A DNA stretch of 64,000 nucleotides from Salinibacterium sp. (GCA_019638845.1 JAHBSZ010000001.1:434001-498000), one strand, 5' to 3'; counted from the stretch's first letter, positions 1 to 8,764 are shown. Numbers and translations are program-made. Notes: generated by a model from the letters alone, not told the origin.

Positions 1-618
1 CCGCCAGAACCGATAGCCGACGTGCAGCACAAGGGCGAGCGCGAACGCGAGCCCGCTCGGGCGGGTGAGTGCCATCACGGCGACAGCAGGCAGCAGCATG
101 AGATATCGCCGCTGGATCAGCAGGTAGAGCGCGAGGGTCAACAGCAGTACGTGCATCGACTCGGCATACGACACCTGCAGGATGGGCGAGAGCGGCGCAA
201 TGCAGAACAGCACCACCGCGAACAGCGCGGTGCGCGCAGGCCGCACAAGGGTCATCAGGCGGTAGAACAGCAGGGCTGCCCCGAGCGCGCAGGCCACGGA
301 AACGACAACCGCGAGCACTGGGAAGTCCAGGCCGGTGACGAACATCAACAGGCGCACCACCGCGGGATATACCGGCATAAACGCCCACGCGCTCTCGCCG
401 ACATGACCGTCTGTCGTGAGCGGCAACTGCGACGGATAGCCGGACACCGAGATGATGTAGTACCAGTGGCCGTCCCAGATGGAGGCGAAGTCGGCGTAGT
501 GGGGAGCTGCTCCGGTCCAGGCGTTCGCCTGCTGCTGTGCCGCAAACGAGAGCATGATCGCGGTGGTGACCACGCGCGACAACGCGAACACGATAATGAC
601 CTTCAGCCACCAGGGCAT
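1..618 (-). CDS. PIG-V-like integral membrane mannosyltransferase (3' end outside window)
   Basis: A reading frame on the minus strand begins at ATG 616-618 and stays open to base 1, so at least 206 N-terminal residues are present and the C-terminus lies outside the window. The translation starts MPWWLKVIIVF and has several hydrophobic helices. Near residue 50 it carries SIWDGHWYYIISVSGYP and then WAFMPVYPAVVR, which resembles the WDGxWY...GYP...FxPxxP signature of PIG-V/GT-C type mannosyltransferases that use polyprenyl-phosphate sugars at the membrane. The start lies 38 bases after the dapE stop on the same strand, so it may be cotranscribed with dapE. No good Shine-Dalgarno sequence is visible. 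The family call is by motif; the substrate is unknown. Confidence 0.7.
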   Translation of the reverse strand, partial: MPWWLKVIIVFALSRVVTTAIMLSFAAQQQANAWTGAAPHYADFASIWDGHWYYIISVSGYPSQLPLTTDGHVGESAWAFMPVYPAVVRLLMFVTGLDFPVLAVVVSVACALGAALLFYRLMTLVRPARTALFAVVLFCIAPLSPILQVSYAESMHVLLLTLALYLLIQRRYLMLLPAVAVMALTRPSGLAFALALVLHVGYRFWR

Positions 619-656
619 GAGGCGATACCTGACCCTGAGGTACCGGGACGCGACCG

Positions 657-1742
657 CTATTCGGCGGTCAGCCACGCCCGAAGTCCCCGTTCGCACGCCA
701 GAATCTCCGCAACCGCGACGCGCTCGTCATCCGCGTGAGCGCGCAGCGGATCCCCTGGACCGTAGTTCACGGCCGGAATGCCGAGGGCGGAAAAGCGCGC
801 GACGTCGGTCCAGCCGTACTTGGGATTGGCCTCGCCTCCCACCGCCGCCAAGAATTCTTGGGCGAGCGGGGCGTCCAATCCGGGGCGAGCCCCCTCAGCC
901 AAGTCGGTTATCTCGAGATCGTAACCGGCAAAGACGTCGCGCAGGTGGGCTATCGCATCGTCAGCCGAGCGACTCGGCGCAAACCGATAGTTGATGCTGA
1001 TCACGGCTTCGTCGGGGATGACATTGCCCGCAACCCCACCCCGAATCCCGACCGCATTAAGACCTTCGCGGTAGACGAGCCCATCGACTTCGAGTTCGGC
1101 GGGCACGTAGTCAGCAAGAATGGCGAGCACAGGAGCCGCATCATGGATGGCGTTGTGGCCGACCCAGGAGCGAGCGCTATGCGCGCGTACGCCGTGCAGT
1201 CGGATGTCGACTCGCGCTGTGCCGTTGCACCCGCCTTCGATCGTGGCGCTTGTCGGCTCACCCAAGATCGCGAAGTCGCCGGCGAGCAGTTCGGGCCGGG
1301 ATGCCGCGAGCCGCCCGAGACCGTTGAGCGCACTATCGACCTCCTCGTGGTCGTACCAGATCCATGTCACATCGACAGTCGGGCTCGTGAGTTCGGCAGC
1401 GAGCTTGAGTGCCACCGCGACGCCGCCCTTCATGTCCACGGTGCCCCGCCCAATCAGAAACCCGTCCTCCTCCCGAACGGGAAGATTGTTGTTGATCGGC
1501 ACCGTGTCGAGGTGACCGGCAATCACCACTCTTCTCTCGCGCCCGAGATTCGTTCGCGCGACGACGGCATCCCCGTCGCGGAAGATCTCGAGATGCTGGA
1601 ATGTTGCGAGGGACGCCACTATCGCGTCGGCGATGCCCCGCTCGTCACCGGACACCGACTCGATGTCACACAGCTGCCGCGTGAGCTCGACGGACGAGGC
1701 GGTGAGGTCGAGTACGGGAAGGGCAGGCTCGGTCAGGGGCAT
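657..1742 (-). CDS. dapE: Succinyl-diaminopimelate desuccinylase
   Basis: 361 residues, the normal DapE length. It hydrolyses N-succinyl-LL-diaminopimelate to LL-diaminopimelate and succinate in cytosolic lysine/peptidoglycan precursor synthesis. It is an M20-family zinc amidohydrolase: GHLDTVP (H77, D79), GTVDMKGG (D103) and the catalytic Glu pair in WYDHEEVDS (E133/E134) are all visible, followed by the dimerisation domain and a C-terminal metal region. The ATG at 1742 has no Shine-Dalgarno but a TAAACT hexamer six bases upstream, so the transcript is probably leaderless. It is divergent from dapD, with only 42 bases between, which supports the pathway assignment over a generic M20 peptidase. 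Confidence 0.93.
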   Translation of the reverse strand: MPLTEPALPVLDLTASSVELTRQLCDIESVSGDERGIADAIVASLATFQHLEIFRDGDAVVARTNLGRERRVVIAGHLDTVPINNNLPVREEDGFLIGRGTVDMKGGVAVALKLAAELTSPTVDVTWIWYDHEEVDSALNGLGRLAASRPELLAGDFAILGEPTSATIEGGCNGTARVDIRLHGVRAHSARSWVGHNAIHDAAPVLAILADYVPAELEVDGLVYREGLNAVGIRGGVAGNVIPDEAVISINYRFAPSRSADDAIAHLRDVFAGYDLEITDLAEGARPGLDAPLAQEFLAAVGGEANPKYGWTDVARFSALGIPAVNYGPGDPLRAHADDERVAVAEILACERGLRAWLTAE

Positions 1743-1748
1743 CTGGCC

Positions 1749-1778
1749 AGTTTAAGCACTCCGCGGGTTCAGTACTCT
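1749..1778. promoter_or_regulatory. Interlocked divergent -10 elements of dapE and dapD
   Basis: On the minus strand TAAACT (1749-1754) ends six bases before the dapE ATG. On the plus strand TACTCT (1773-1778) ends six bases before the dapD ATG at 1785. Both fit TAnnnT and leaderless starts. With a 17-18 base spacer, the -35 position of each promoter falls on the -10 of the other. The hexamers are seen; promoter activity is inferred. Confidence 0.5.
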
Positions 1779-1784
1779 TGGGCT

Positions 1785-2726
1785 ATGACATCGCGCGCAG
1801 CTTGGGGATACGGTCTGGCAACAGTGGCCGGGGACGGAACTGTACTCGACACCTGGTTTCCGAGCCCGAAACTCGGCACGTTTCCTAGCGGCACTGATCC
1901 GCATATTGCCCCTGCCGAGTTCGAAGACCTCGCGGGCCGGGATGCGCGGCGCAACGTCTCCCTCGACTTCGTCACCGTCGAGACCGATCTGGACGGCCCG
2001 ATCACCTCGACCCCCGATGCGTACCTGCGACTTCACCTGCTGAGTCATCTGCTCGTGGCGCCCAACACGATCAACCTCGACGGAATCTTCGGCCACCTTC
2101 CGATCGTCGTATGGACGAACGCGGGGCCCGTTCATCCAGCCGACTTCACCCGCCTCCGGGGGCAGTTGCAGCGGGCGGGGATCGCCGCCACCGGCATCGA
2201 CAAGTTCCCACGGATGCTCGACTACGTGTCGCCCGAGCGGGTACGGATCGCCGATGCCTCGCGGGTGCGGCTCGGTGCGCACCTCTCACCGGGCACGACA
2301 GTGATGCACGAGGGTTTCGTGAACTACAACGCCGGAACCTTGGGCTCCTCCATGGTCGAGGGCCGCATCTCACAGGGCGTTGTCGTCGGCGACGGCGCGG
2401 ACATCGGTGGGGGTGCATCCATCATGGGAACCCTGAGCGGCGGCGGCACCACACGCGTCTCGATCGGAGCCCGCGCGCTGCTCGGCGCAAACTCGGGTGT
2501 GGGCATCCCCATCGGCGATGACACTGTCGTCGAGGCCGGTCTCTACGTGACGGCGGGCACCAAGGTGCTGATTCTCGACGGTACGGCGACGCCCGCCTCG
2601 GTCAAAGCTATGGATCTCGCCAACGTGCCGGGGCTGTTGTTTCGGCGTAACTCGCTCACCGGCGCCGTAGAGGTGCTCAAGCGCGACGGCACGGGAGTCA
2701 CGCTCAACAGCGCACTGCACGCGTAG
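1785..2726 (+). CDS. dapD: 2,3,4,5-tetrahydropyridine-2,6-dicarboxylate N-succinyltransferase
   Basis: 313 residues. It transfers succinyl from succinyl-CoA to tetrahydrodipicolinate, two steps before DapE in the succinylase branch of lysine synthesis. The N-terminal half ([16 protein letters not shown]) is that of actinobacterial DapD. From about residue 165 a left-handed beta-helix of hexapeptide repeats runs through [39 protein letters not shown] and [19 protein letters not shown]. The open frame extends upstream into dapE, but that part is antisense; ATG 1785 is chosen because family homology starts there and a TACTCT element lies just before it. Its stop is 10 bases from the stop of the convergent neighbour. 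Confidence 0.95.
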   Translation: MTSRAAWGYGLATVAGDGTVLDTWFPSPKLGTFPSGTDPHIAPAEFEDLAGRDARRNVSLDFVTVETDLDGPITSTPDAYLRLHLLSHLLVAPNTINLDGIFGHLPIVVWTNAGPVHPADFTRLRGQLQRAGIAATGIDKFPRMLDYVSPERVRIADASRVRLGAHLSPGTTVMHEGFVNYNAGTLGSSMVEGRISQGVVVGDGADIGGGASIMGTLSGGGTTRVSIGARALLGANSGVGIPIGDDTVVEAGLYVTAGTKVLILDGTATPASVKAMDLANVPGLLFRRNSLTGAVEVLKRDGTGVTLNSALHA

Positions 2727-2736
2727 GCACCCGCGC

Positions 2737-3339
2737 CTAGTCCGGTCGGCTGTCCTTCTCGAGCCGAATGAGATCTTTCGAGAGTTCGCGCAGCCGATCA
2801 ATGCGCTCGATGACGTAATCGGGCTCATCGGCGATCGTGGCGGCCCGCGCTAGGTTTGCCTGCACCGATGCAGCGATCTCGTCCCAGGCGGCCGCCTGCG
2901 CGCGCTGGGCCACACCGTGAGCGAACTGCTCGTCTCCGGCGAGGTCTCGTAGCCTCATGGCCAGGCGGCGAGAGTAGTCCTCCCGGCGGGCCAAACGGCG
3001 GGAATCCCCGCCGCGATAGTCGTGAAAGTGCTCTGCTCGCCCAGTTCGACCCTCGGCACCCAAGCGATCCCGAGCTATCCGTTCGGCATCGGCATCCCGC
3101 TCGTCGGCGAGGGCGCCCAATTCGTCGGCAACCGCTGCGGCGTAGCGTGGCTCGTCAAAAGAGAGATCATCACGCAGCGCCCCCATGATGATTCGGTTCT
3201 TGATGGCCAATCGCACTGCGGCGGTCGAGATCAGTTCGCCCTCATCGAGCAGCTCGTCCATCGAAGCAGGCGGCAGGTCAGCGGGCGCGATGAACGTGCC
3301 GAGATTGATCCGGCGGCGTGACCGTCGAAACCACGCCAC
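2737..3339 (-). CDS. Conserved hypothetical protein with one N-terminal hydrophobic segment
   Basis: About 200 residues if the GTG at 3339 is used. This start is inferred because it lies just downstream of the gltA stop (3351) and lets the protein begin with VAWFRRSRRR. Longer extensions overlap gltA in another frame and look like shadow sequence; an ATG at 3261 is the alternative. The rest is highly charged and helical (LDEGELISTAAVRLAIKN, then Arg/Glu/Ala-rich stretches up to LRELSKDLIRLEKDSRPD) and could form coiled coil. It lies directly behind gltA on the same strand. I do not recognise a domain; the role is unknown. Confidence 0.6.
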   Translation of the reverse strand: MAWFRRSRRRINLGTFIAPADLPPASMDELLDEGELISTAAVRLAIKNRIIMGALRDDLSFDEPRYAAAVADELGALADERDADAERIARDRLGAEGRTGRAEHFHDYRGGDSRRLARREDYSRRLAMRLRDLAGDEQFAHGVAQRAQAAAWDEIAASVQANLARAATIADEPDYVIERIDRLRELSKDLIRLEKDSRPD

Positions 3340-3350
3340 GACTACGAGGC

Positions 3351-4649
3351 CTAACGCCCCGTGGGCCAGTCGCGCACGCCGGCCCCCGTATACAGCTGTT
3401 GCGGACGCCCGATCTTCGTGTTCGGGTCCTCGTTCATCTCGCGCCAGTTGGCGATCCAACCGGGAAGTCGGCCGATCGCAAACAACACGGTGAACATCCG
3501 CGTGGGAAATCCCATCGCCTTGTAGATAACACCGGTATAGAAGTCGACATTGGGGTAGAGCTTGCGCTCGATGAAATAGTCGTCATTGAGGGCGACATGT
3601 TCAAGTTCCTTGGCGATGTCGAGGAGATCATCCTTGACGCCCAGCGCGGCGAGCACCTCGTCTGCGCTCTCTTTAACGAGGGTCGCACGGGGGTCGAAAC
3701 TCTTGTAGACACGGTGCCCGAAGCCCATGAGCCGGATTCCGTCTTCCTTGTTCTTCACGCGCTCGACGAACTTCTCGACGCTCTCGCCCGACTCCTTGAT
3801 CTCGGCGAGCATCGTGAGCACCGCCTCGTTGGCGCCACCGTGCAGGGGACCGTAGAGCGCGTTGATGCCAGCGGAGATTGAGGAGAAGATGTTGGCTTCG
3901 GTCGAGCCAACGAGACGCACAGTCGAGGTCGATGCGTTCTGCTCGTGGTCCTCGTGGAGGATGAGCAGCCGGTCGAGGGCGGTGCTCAGCACGGGATTCA
4001 CCTCGTAGGGCTCGGCCATCGTGCCGAAGTTGAGCTTGAGAAAGTTGTCGACGAAGCTCAGGGAGTTGTCGGGATACAGGAAGGCCTGACCGAGGGCCTT
4101 CTTGTGCGCATACGCGGCGATGACGGGCAGCTTGGCCAGGAGGCGGATCGTCGAGATCTCGACCTGCTCGGGATCGCGAACGTTGAGCGAATCCTCGTAG
4201 TAGGTCGACAGCGCCGACACGGCACTCGAGAGCACCGACATCGGGTGTGCGCTGTGTGGCAGTGCGTCGAAGAACCGACGCAAGTCTTCGTGCAGGAGCG
4301 TGTGACGACGAATCTTCTCGTCGAATTCGGCGAGCTCCGATGCACTCGGAAGCTCTCCGTAGATCAGAAGCCACGCAACCTCGAGATAGGTCGAGTTCTT
4401 GGCGACGTCCTCGATGGCGTATCCGCGATAGCGCAGAATGCCCTTCTCACCGTCGATGTAGGTGATCTCGCTCCGAGTCGAGGCGGTGTTCACGAAGCCT
4501 TGATCCAGGGTCGTGAACCCGGTCTGCTTCATGAAAGTCGAGATGTCGATGCTGTCGTGACCGTCGGTTCCGCGGATTATCGGAAACTCAGCAGATCCAC
4601 CCGGGAAATGGAGGGTGGCTTTCTCGGGGTCAAGAGCCGCATCATTCAC
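3351..4649 (-). CDS. gltA: Citrate synthase
   Basis: 432 residues, typical of hexameric type II citrate synthase. It condenses oxaloacetate and acetyl-CoA at the entry of the TCA cycle. Visible landmarks are the N-terminal beta region (TLHFPGGSAEFPI), LHEDHEQNAS (H232, H235), the catalytic His in GPLHGGANE (H270), MGFGHRVYKSFDPRA (H312 and catalytic D319), and the C-terminal GRPQQLYTG. The GTG at 4649 is preceded by TAAGCT (4656-4661) with a six-base gap and no Shine-Dalgarno, suggesting a leaderless mRNA. The neighbours dapC-fdxA lie upstream on the same strand after a 69-base gap. Confidence 0.97.
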   Translation of the reverse strand: MNDAALDPEKATLHFPGGSAEFPIIRGTDGHDSIDISTFMKQTGFTTLDQGFVNTASTRSEITYIDGEKGILRYRGYAIEDVAKNSTYLEVAWLLIYGELPSASELAEFDEKIRRHTLLHEDLRRFFDALPHSAHPMSVLSSAVSALSTYYEDSLNVRDPEQVEISTIRLLAKLPVIAAYAHKKALGQAFLYPDNSLSFVDNFLKLNFGTMAEPYEVNPVLSTALDRLLILHEDHEQNASTSTVRLVGSTEANIFSSISAGINALYGPLHGGANEAVLTMLAEIKESGESVEKFVERVKNKEDGIRLMGFGHRVYKSFDPRATLVKESADEVLAALGVKDDLLDIAKELEHVALNDDYFIERKLYPNVDFYTGVIYKAMGFPTRMFTVLFAIGRLPGWIANWREMNEDPNTKIGRPQQLYTGAGVRDWPTGR

Positions 4650-4655
4650 CCCTAC

Positions 4656-4661
4656 AGCTTA
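4656..4661 (-). promoter_or_regulatory. Putative -10 element of gltA (leaderless)
   Basis: Minus-strand TAAGCT ends six bases before the gltA GTG and there is no ribosome-binding sequence in between. It fits the TAnnnT pattern seen before many genes in this window. Confidence 0.45.
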
Positions 4662-4718
4662 CGCAGTCGCTGACGACACTGACGCAAGCACCAAGGGATC
4701 GAGAGGCCCGTTGTAGGT

Positions 4719-5825
4719 TCAGGACAGCAAGTCGAGGCGCGCCACCGCATCGGCGACATCCGCATCCGAGGCCGTGAGCGCGATCCGGACGTGCTCAGCA
4801 GGACTTTCGCCATAGAAGGTGCCTGGCACGACGAGAATCCCGGCGTCGGCGAGCTCCGACACCGTCACCCAAGAGTCCTGGCCTTTGGTTGCCCACAGGT
4901 ACAGGCCAGCGTCGCTCGCGTCGACGCGGAATCCGGCGCCCTCGAGAGCGGGCTTGAGCCGATGTCGACGGGCGCGGTAGCGTTCCCGCTGTTCGGCCAC
5001 GTGCGCGTCGTCGTGCAGCGCCGCAATCATCGCGGCCTGCACGGGAGCCGGCGGGATGAGGCCTATGTGCTTGCGCACCCCGACCAGTTCGGCGATGAGG
5101 TCGCTGCAGCCAGCAACGAGGGCGGCGCGGTATCCCGCGAGGTTCGACTGTTTACTGAGGGAATAAAGGGCAAGAACCGAAGCGCGATCGCCCTCGATGA
5201 CCCGCGGATCAAGGATGGACGGGGTGGGATCCGTGCCGCTCCAATTGAGCTCTGCATAGCACTCGTCGCTCGCGATGACCGCGCCGAGTTCGCGCGCGCG
5301 CGCAACTGCGGCGCGCAATTGTTCAACGTCCAACACGCTGCCATCGGGGTTGCCCGGGCTGTTGACCCACACGAGCTTTGTGCCGTCGGGCCATTGCGCT
5401 GGATCATCCGATGCCACGACTGTCGCCCCGACGAGGGCACCACCGATCGCGTAGGTCGGGTATGCCACCGACGGGTGAACGACGATATCCCCCTTGCCGA
5501 GACCGAGCAGGAAGGGCAGCAGCGCCACGAGTTCCTTCGAGCCGATCGTCGGGAGGACGTTCGCGACAGAGAGGTCATCCACTCCACGGCGTCGCGCGAA
5601 CCACTCCACGATCGCCTCGCGCAAGGCTGGCGTGCCCACTACTTGGGGATAGGCGTGGGCGTCGGTGGCCGCCGAGAGTGCGTCTCGTATGACGGGCGGC
5701 GTCGGGTCGACCGGCGAACCGACCGAGAAGTCGAGGAAGCCGTCGGGATGAGACCGTGCACGGTCGGCATACGGAATCAATGAGTCCCACGGGAAATCCG
5801 GCAGTGCAAGTGGGCTGCGACTCAT
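4719..5825 (-). CDS. dapC: N-succinyldiaminopimelate aminotransferase
   Basis: 368 residues. A PLP fold-type I aminotransferase that converts N-succinyl-2-amino-6-ketopimelate to succinyl-DAP, the step between DapD and DapE. Visible are NSPGNPDG (substrate/PLP Asn), SDECYAEL (Asp187) and the PLP lysine in LYSLSKQSNLAGYR (K225). The actinobacterial DapC-type gene is typically fused or coupled to a 7Fe ferredoxin, and here its ATG (5825) overlaps the fdxA stop as ATGA, so it is translationally coupled. The longer open frame upstream is fdxA in another frame and is not part of this gene. General aminotransferase activity is certain; the DapC call rests on context with dapD and dapE. Confidence 0.9.
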   Translation of the reverse strand: MSRSPLALPDFPWDSLIPYADRARSHPDGFLDFSVGSPVDPTPPVIRDALSAATDAHAYPQVVGTPALREAIVEWFARRRGVDDLSVANVLPTIGSKELVALLPFLLGLGKGDIVVHPSVAYPTYAIGGALVGATVVASDDPAQWPDGTKLVWVNSPGNPDGSVLDVEQLRAAVARARELGAVIASDECYAELNWSGTDPTPSILDPRVIEGDRASVLALYSLSKQSNLAGYRAALVAGCSDLIAELVGVRKHIGLIPPAPVQAAMIAALHDDAHVAEQRERYRARRHRLKPALEGAGFRVDASDAGLYLWATKGQDSWVTVSELADAGILVVPGTFYGESPAEHVRIALTASDADVADAVARLDLLS

Positions 5826-6151
5826 TCTGAGGAGCCGCCACCTTCGGGCAGAACCGAAACAACCGGGTGGTCCTTGTGAATGACGCCGACCTTCGATGCC
5901 CCGCCGGGCGAGCCGATGTCGTCGAAGAACTCCACATTGGCCTTGTAGTAGTCGGCCCACTTGTCGGGGAGGTCGTCCTCGTAGTAGATGGCCTCAACGG
6001 GACAGACCGGCTCGCATGCTCCGCAGTCGACGCATTCGTCGGGCTGGATGTAGAGCATCCGATCACCCTCGTAGATGCAGTCAACCGGGCACTCATCGAT
6101 GCAGGCGCGGTCTTTGAGGTCCACACAGGGTTGAGCGATGACATACGTCAC
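5822..6151 (-). CDS. fdxA: Seven-iron ferredoxin (3Fe-4S/4Fe-4S)
   Basis: 109 residues. A small soluble electron carrier with two clusters. Cysteines 9, 17, 21 and 25 and the CVDCGACEPVCP group (40, 43, 46, 50) match FdxA-type ferredoxins, whose C-terminal tail is extended (PDKWADYYKANVEFFDDIG). The GTG at 6151 is preceded by GAAAGG, an acceptable ribosome-binding site. Overlap with dapC by four bases shows an operon, a standard actinobacterial arrangement. Redox partners are not identifiable here. Confidence 0.95.
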   Translation of the reverse strand: MTYVIAQPCVDLKDRACIDECPVDCIYEGDRMLYIQPDECVDCGACEPVCPVEAIYYEDDLPDKWADYYKANVEFFDDIGSPGGASKVGVIHKDHPVVSVLPEGGGSSE

Positions 6152-6187
6152 GTTGGATCGGGACCTTTCACAGCAGGGAGTTCAATA

Positions 6188-7351
6188 TTATCTCGTGCGA
6201 CTCGTCGGCCCGGACACCCCGGCCGATCGGTTGGAACTTGGCCACGTGAGCACGACCGTGCCCAGGAGCACCGGCCCGAAAATCCAGAGGTAGCTGACGA
6301 CGTTGCCCGGCACGAAGATCGGGCTTCCCCCGGATTGCAGCGCAAGAAGTCCGGACGCGATGAGCACACCAACGCCGGCGGCAAGAGCCACGACTCGCGA
6401 CTCGAAGACATATCGCAGCCCGACGAGAAGGGCCACAACAATGAGCAGTGCCGCGATGACACCCCACGGCACGGGCACACCCGCGATCGTCACCGACGCC
6501 TGATGTGCGGCGGTCAGCAGCGCGCCGGCGAATAGTCCGAGCGCGGCCGCGACCGTCACCGTCACGATTCGCGCGACAATTCCGTAGTCGGTGAGTGCGG
6601 GCTCGGCCGAGCGGAACCGTGTGAATGACTCCACAGCGGCAATCGGTCTCGGCCCTCCGGACGACAGCGTGTATTCGTCGCCGGTCACCGTCACCTGCGT
6701 GCCGTACGCCTCGAGCGCGCGGCGCTTGCGGTCGAGGACGTCTCCCTCGACTGCCACGACAACGTCTCCCCCGCCGGACTTCCCGTTGCCGACGACATAG
6801 AACGGCACGGCGAGCACCTCGCACGCGGTGCGAGTTGCGTCGTGAGCGCGAATGTGGTCCGGATGCCCGTATCCCCCGTCTGCCGCATAGCTGACCACCA
6901 CGTCTGGCTCGACGGCAAGGATCACCGCCGCGATGTCGGCAGCCACCTCACCGACCTCGGCTGCGGACAGCGACCGCCCGTCCGTGCTGTCGAGCGGAAT
7001 GGCGCCGCTGTCGCCCCAGCGCATTCCCGAATCCAGGTACCGCCGAACCTCCCTGCCCTCCCAACGAGCATTCGCCTCCCCCAAGAGGCGATGGTCAGTG
7101 ACTCCCAGGGCGGCGAGGGCTTCCCGCAATTCGCCAACCCGATACTCGCCGAGTTCGGAACCCATCAGGTGTCGCAGGCCGACCGGGATCACCTCGCCCA
7201 ACTCGCCGCGTGTGCACGTGAGCACAGTTACCTGCGCGCCCCGATCGACGAGGGTTGCGATTGTGGCACCCGTTGCGAGCGTCTCGTCGTCCGGGTGGGC
7301 GTGCACGAAGAGCACCCGTTCGGGCGCTGCGCTGTCGTTTCCCTTGGCCAT
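6188..7351 (-). CDS. mshB: MshB-like GlcNAc-Ins deacetylase fused to a C-terminal membrane domain
   Basis: 387 residues. Residues 1 to about 275 are a PIG-L/LmbE zinc deacetylase: VHAHPDDETLATG (His19, Asp22) and GYGHPDHIRAHD are the zinc-binding sites, and RGELGEVIP plus the overall layout fit MshB, which deacetylates GlcNAc-inositol during mycothiol synthesis. Ordinary MshB ends near residue 290-300. Here a further stretch of about 105 residues contains four strongly hydrophobic segments, ending in a charged tail, so the enzyme should be membrane-anchored. AAAGGG precedes ATG 7351. The deacetylase fold is certain; the exact substrate is inferred from similarity and from a second mycothiol enzyme (mca) in the window. 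Confidence 0.8.
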   Translation of the reverse strand: MAKGNDSAAPERVLFVHAHPDDETLATGATIATLVDRGAQVTVLTCTRGELGEVIPVGLRHLMGSELGEYRVGELREALAALGVTDHRLLGEANARWEGREVRRYLDSGMRWGDSGAIPLDSTDGRSLSAAEVGEVAADIAAVILAVEPDVVVSYAADGGYGHPDHIRAHDATRTACEVLAVPFYVVGNGKSGGGDVVVAVEGDVLDRKRRALEAYGTQVTVTGDEYTLSSGGPRPIAAVESFTRFRSAEPALTDYGIVARIVTVTVAAALGLFAGALLTAAHQASVTIAGVPVPWGVIAALLIVVALLVGLRYVFESRVVALAAGVGVLIASGLLALQSGGSPIFVPGNVVSYLWIFGPVLLGTVVLTWPSSNRSAGVSGPTSRTR

Positions 7352-7413
7352 CGAGCTGCCCTTTCATCCGTCTAGTAGACAGATTACGTGCCGCCCGGTA
7401 TGGTCGCTGTTAG

Positions 7414-7432
7414 TTAGGTAAGCCTTACCAAT
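7414..7432 (+). promoter_or_regulatory. DtxR/IdeR-type iron box upstream of the iron permease
   Basis: The 19 bases TTAGGTAAGCCTTACCAAT match 17 positions of the published DtxR/IdeR consensus TWAGGTWAGSCTWACCTWA; the mismatches are in the last three positions. It lies 28 bases before the GTG of the FTR1 permease, so it should repress that gene when iron is sufficient. Confidence 0.8.
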
Positions 7433-7460
7433 CTCGCCACCCTCGCACCGAAAGCCAGTC

Positions 7461-8306
7461 GTGCTCGCAAACCTCCTGATCGGCCTCCGCGAAGGCCTCG
7501 AGGCCGGACTCATCGTCGGCATCCTTGTCGCGTACGTGAACAAGCTTGGACGTCGCGATATCCTCCCCCGCCTGTGGCTCGGGATCGCCATCGCCATCCT
7601 CATCTCGCTCTCGGTCGGCGCCCTGCTCACCTGGGGTCCGTACGCGATGAGCTCTCAGGCCAAGGAGATCCTCGGCGGTAGCCTGTCGATCCTCGCTGTC
7701 GGTCTCGTCACTTGGATGATCTTCTGGATGGCACGCCACGCGCGCGCCCTCAAACTCGAACTCCACTCTCGACTTGATGCGGCAATCGCCGGTGCCGGGA
7801 TGGGCATCGTTCTGATTGGCTTTGTGAGTGTCGGGCGCGAAGGCGTCGAAACTGCCCTCTTTATCTGGGCAACCGTCAACTCCGGTAGCAACGCCGTGGT
7901 CGGCACCGCAGGGGCACTCCTCGGGATCGCCGCGGCGATAGTCATCGCATACCTCATCTATCGCGGTCTCGTGCGAATCAATCTCTCCACGTTCTTCCTC
8001 TGGACTGGGCTGTTCCTGATTCTCGTTGCCGCCGGTGTACTCGCCTACGGAATTGGTGAGCTGCAGGAGGCCGGCTTGCTTTTCGGCGACGGGCAGACGG
8101 CCTTCAGCCTCGCCCACGTCATTCCCCCGTCAAGCTGGTACGGGAGCTTGCTCGCAGGTCTGTTCAACTTCACGGCGGAGCCGAGCTGGCTTCAGTTCGT
8201 CGGCTGGCTCGTTTACCTAGGAGTGGTCACCCCACTCTTCCTTCGGACCGCGTTCGCCGCACCTCACAGCGCCCAACCCGACACCCCATCACAGCTCGTC
8301 GCTTAG
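7461..8306 (+). CDS. efeU: FTR1-family high-affinity iron permease
   Basis: 281 residues with seven hydrophobic segments. Two REGxE motifs that bind ferric iron are present: REGLE at 10-14 and REGVE at 126-130, as in EfeU/Ftr1p. The protein imports iron across the cytoplasmic membrane. In other bacteria it works with EfeO and EfeB, but neither gene is next to it here; the adjacent lipoproteins are unrelated in sequence. The GTG start at 7461 places REGLE at the usual position. The iron box at 7414-7432 indicates iron-responsive control. The stop overlaps that of the convergent lipoprotein gene by four bases. Confidence 0.93.
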   Translation: MLANLLIGLREGLEAGLIVGILVAYVNKLGRRDILPRLWLGIAIAILISLSVGALLTWGPYAMSSQAKEILGGSLSILAVGLVTWMIFWMARHARALKLELHSRLDAAIAGAGMGIVLIGFVSVGREGVETALFIWATVNSGSNAVVGTAGALLGIAAAIVIAYLIYRGLVRINLSTFFLWTGLFLILVAAGVLAYGIGELQEAGLLFGDGQTAFSLAHVIPPSSWYGSLLAGLFNFTAEPSWLQFVGWLVYLGVVTPLFLRTAFAAPHSAQPDTPSQLVA

Positions 8307-8764
8307 TTGGCCGGAGTCTCGCTGACCGTGTAGCTGGCCACGAAACCGTCGCCGGATTTCCCGGTGATGATGACGAGCACGGAGTACTTGTCGTTGCCGT
8401 ATACCAACGTGGCACCCTGGTCGGTAGTGCCGCCGATCCCGGATTCGTTTGCCACGAAGCCCGCGTCTTCGAGTTGCTTCTTGATGTCGTTGGCAGCGTC
8501 GAGGCTCGGAACCTTGACGGTCACGTTCCACGCCTTGCCGTCGGTGTTGCCGACGCCCAACCCGAATACCACCTCACCGTTGTAGAGCGGGACCTCGCTC
8601 TTGGGGAAGTCGTCGGGTACGTTTCCTCCCGGCAGGCTCACGTTGCCTCCCGTTGCCCCTTCCACGATTTGTTCGAGCGGGTTACCGAAGCAGCCCGAGA
8701 GCGAAGGAGTGATGACGAGCGCGAGCACGATGGCCAACGGGACTGTGAAACGCTTGGTGTTCAT
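8303..8764 (-). CDS. Lipoprotein of unknown function (paralogue 1)
   Basis: 153 residues. A signal peptide with lipobox SLSGC (Cys25) predicts a lipid-anchored extracytoplasmic protein. After a Gly/Asn-rich linker comes a compact domain, FPKSEVPLYNGEVVFGLGV to the C-terminus, with alternating strands and one helix (LDAANDIKKQLEDAGF). The same domain occurs in the next gene upstream (8779-9252): both have a P-x-V/E-PL-Y/V-(D/N)G-(D/E)V core followed by a W-N/S-V-V-VKV strand and an AGF turn. The two genes are 14 bases apart on one strand. The function is not recognised. Confidence 0.85.
   Translation of the reverse strand: MNTKRFTVPLAIVLALVITPSLSGCFGNPLEQIVEGATGGNVSLPGGNVPDDFPKSEVPLYNGEVVFGLGVGNTDGKAWNVTVKVPSLDAANDIKKQLEDAGFVANESGIGGTTDQGATLVYGNDKYSVLVIITGKSGDGFVASYTVSETPAN

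Noticed and set aside
22-738. Plus-strand open frame of 238 codons at the left edge
   Set aside because: Rich in Arg, His and Gln with no hydrophobic core; it is antisense to the PIG-V-like gene and the end of dapE.
735-1784. 350-codon N-terminal extension of dapD
   Set aside because: Antisense to dapE; DapD homology and the promoter element both begin at ATG 1785.
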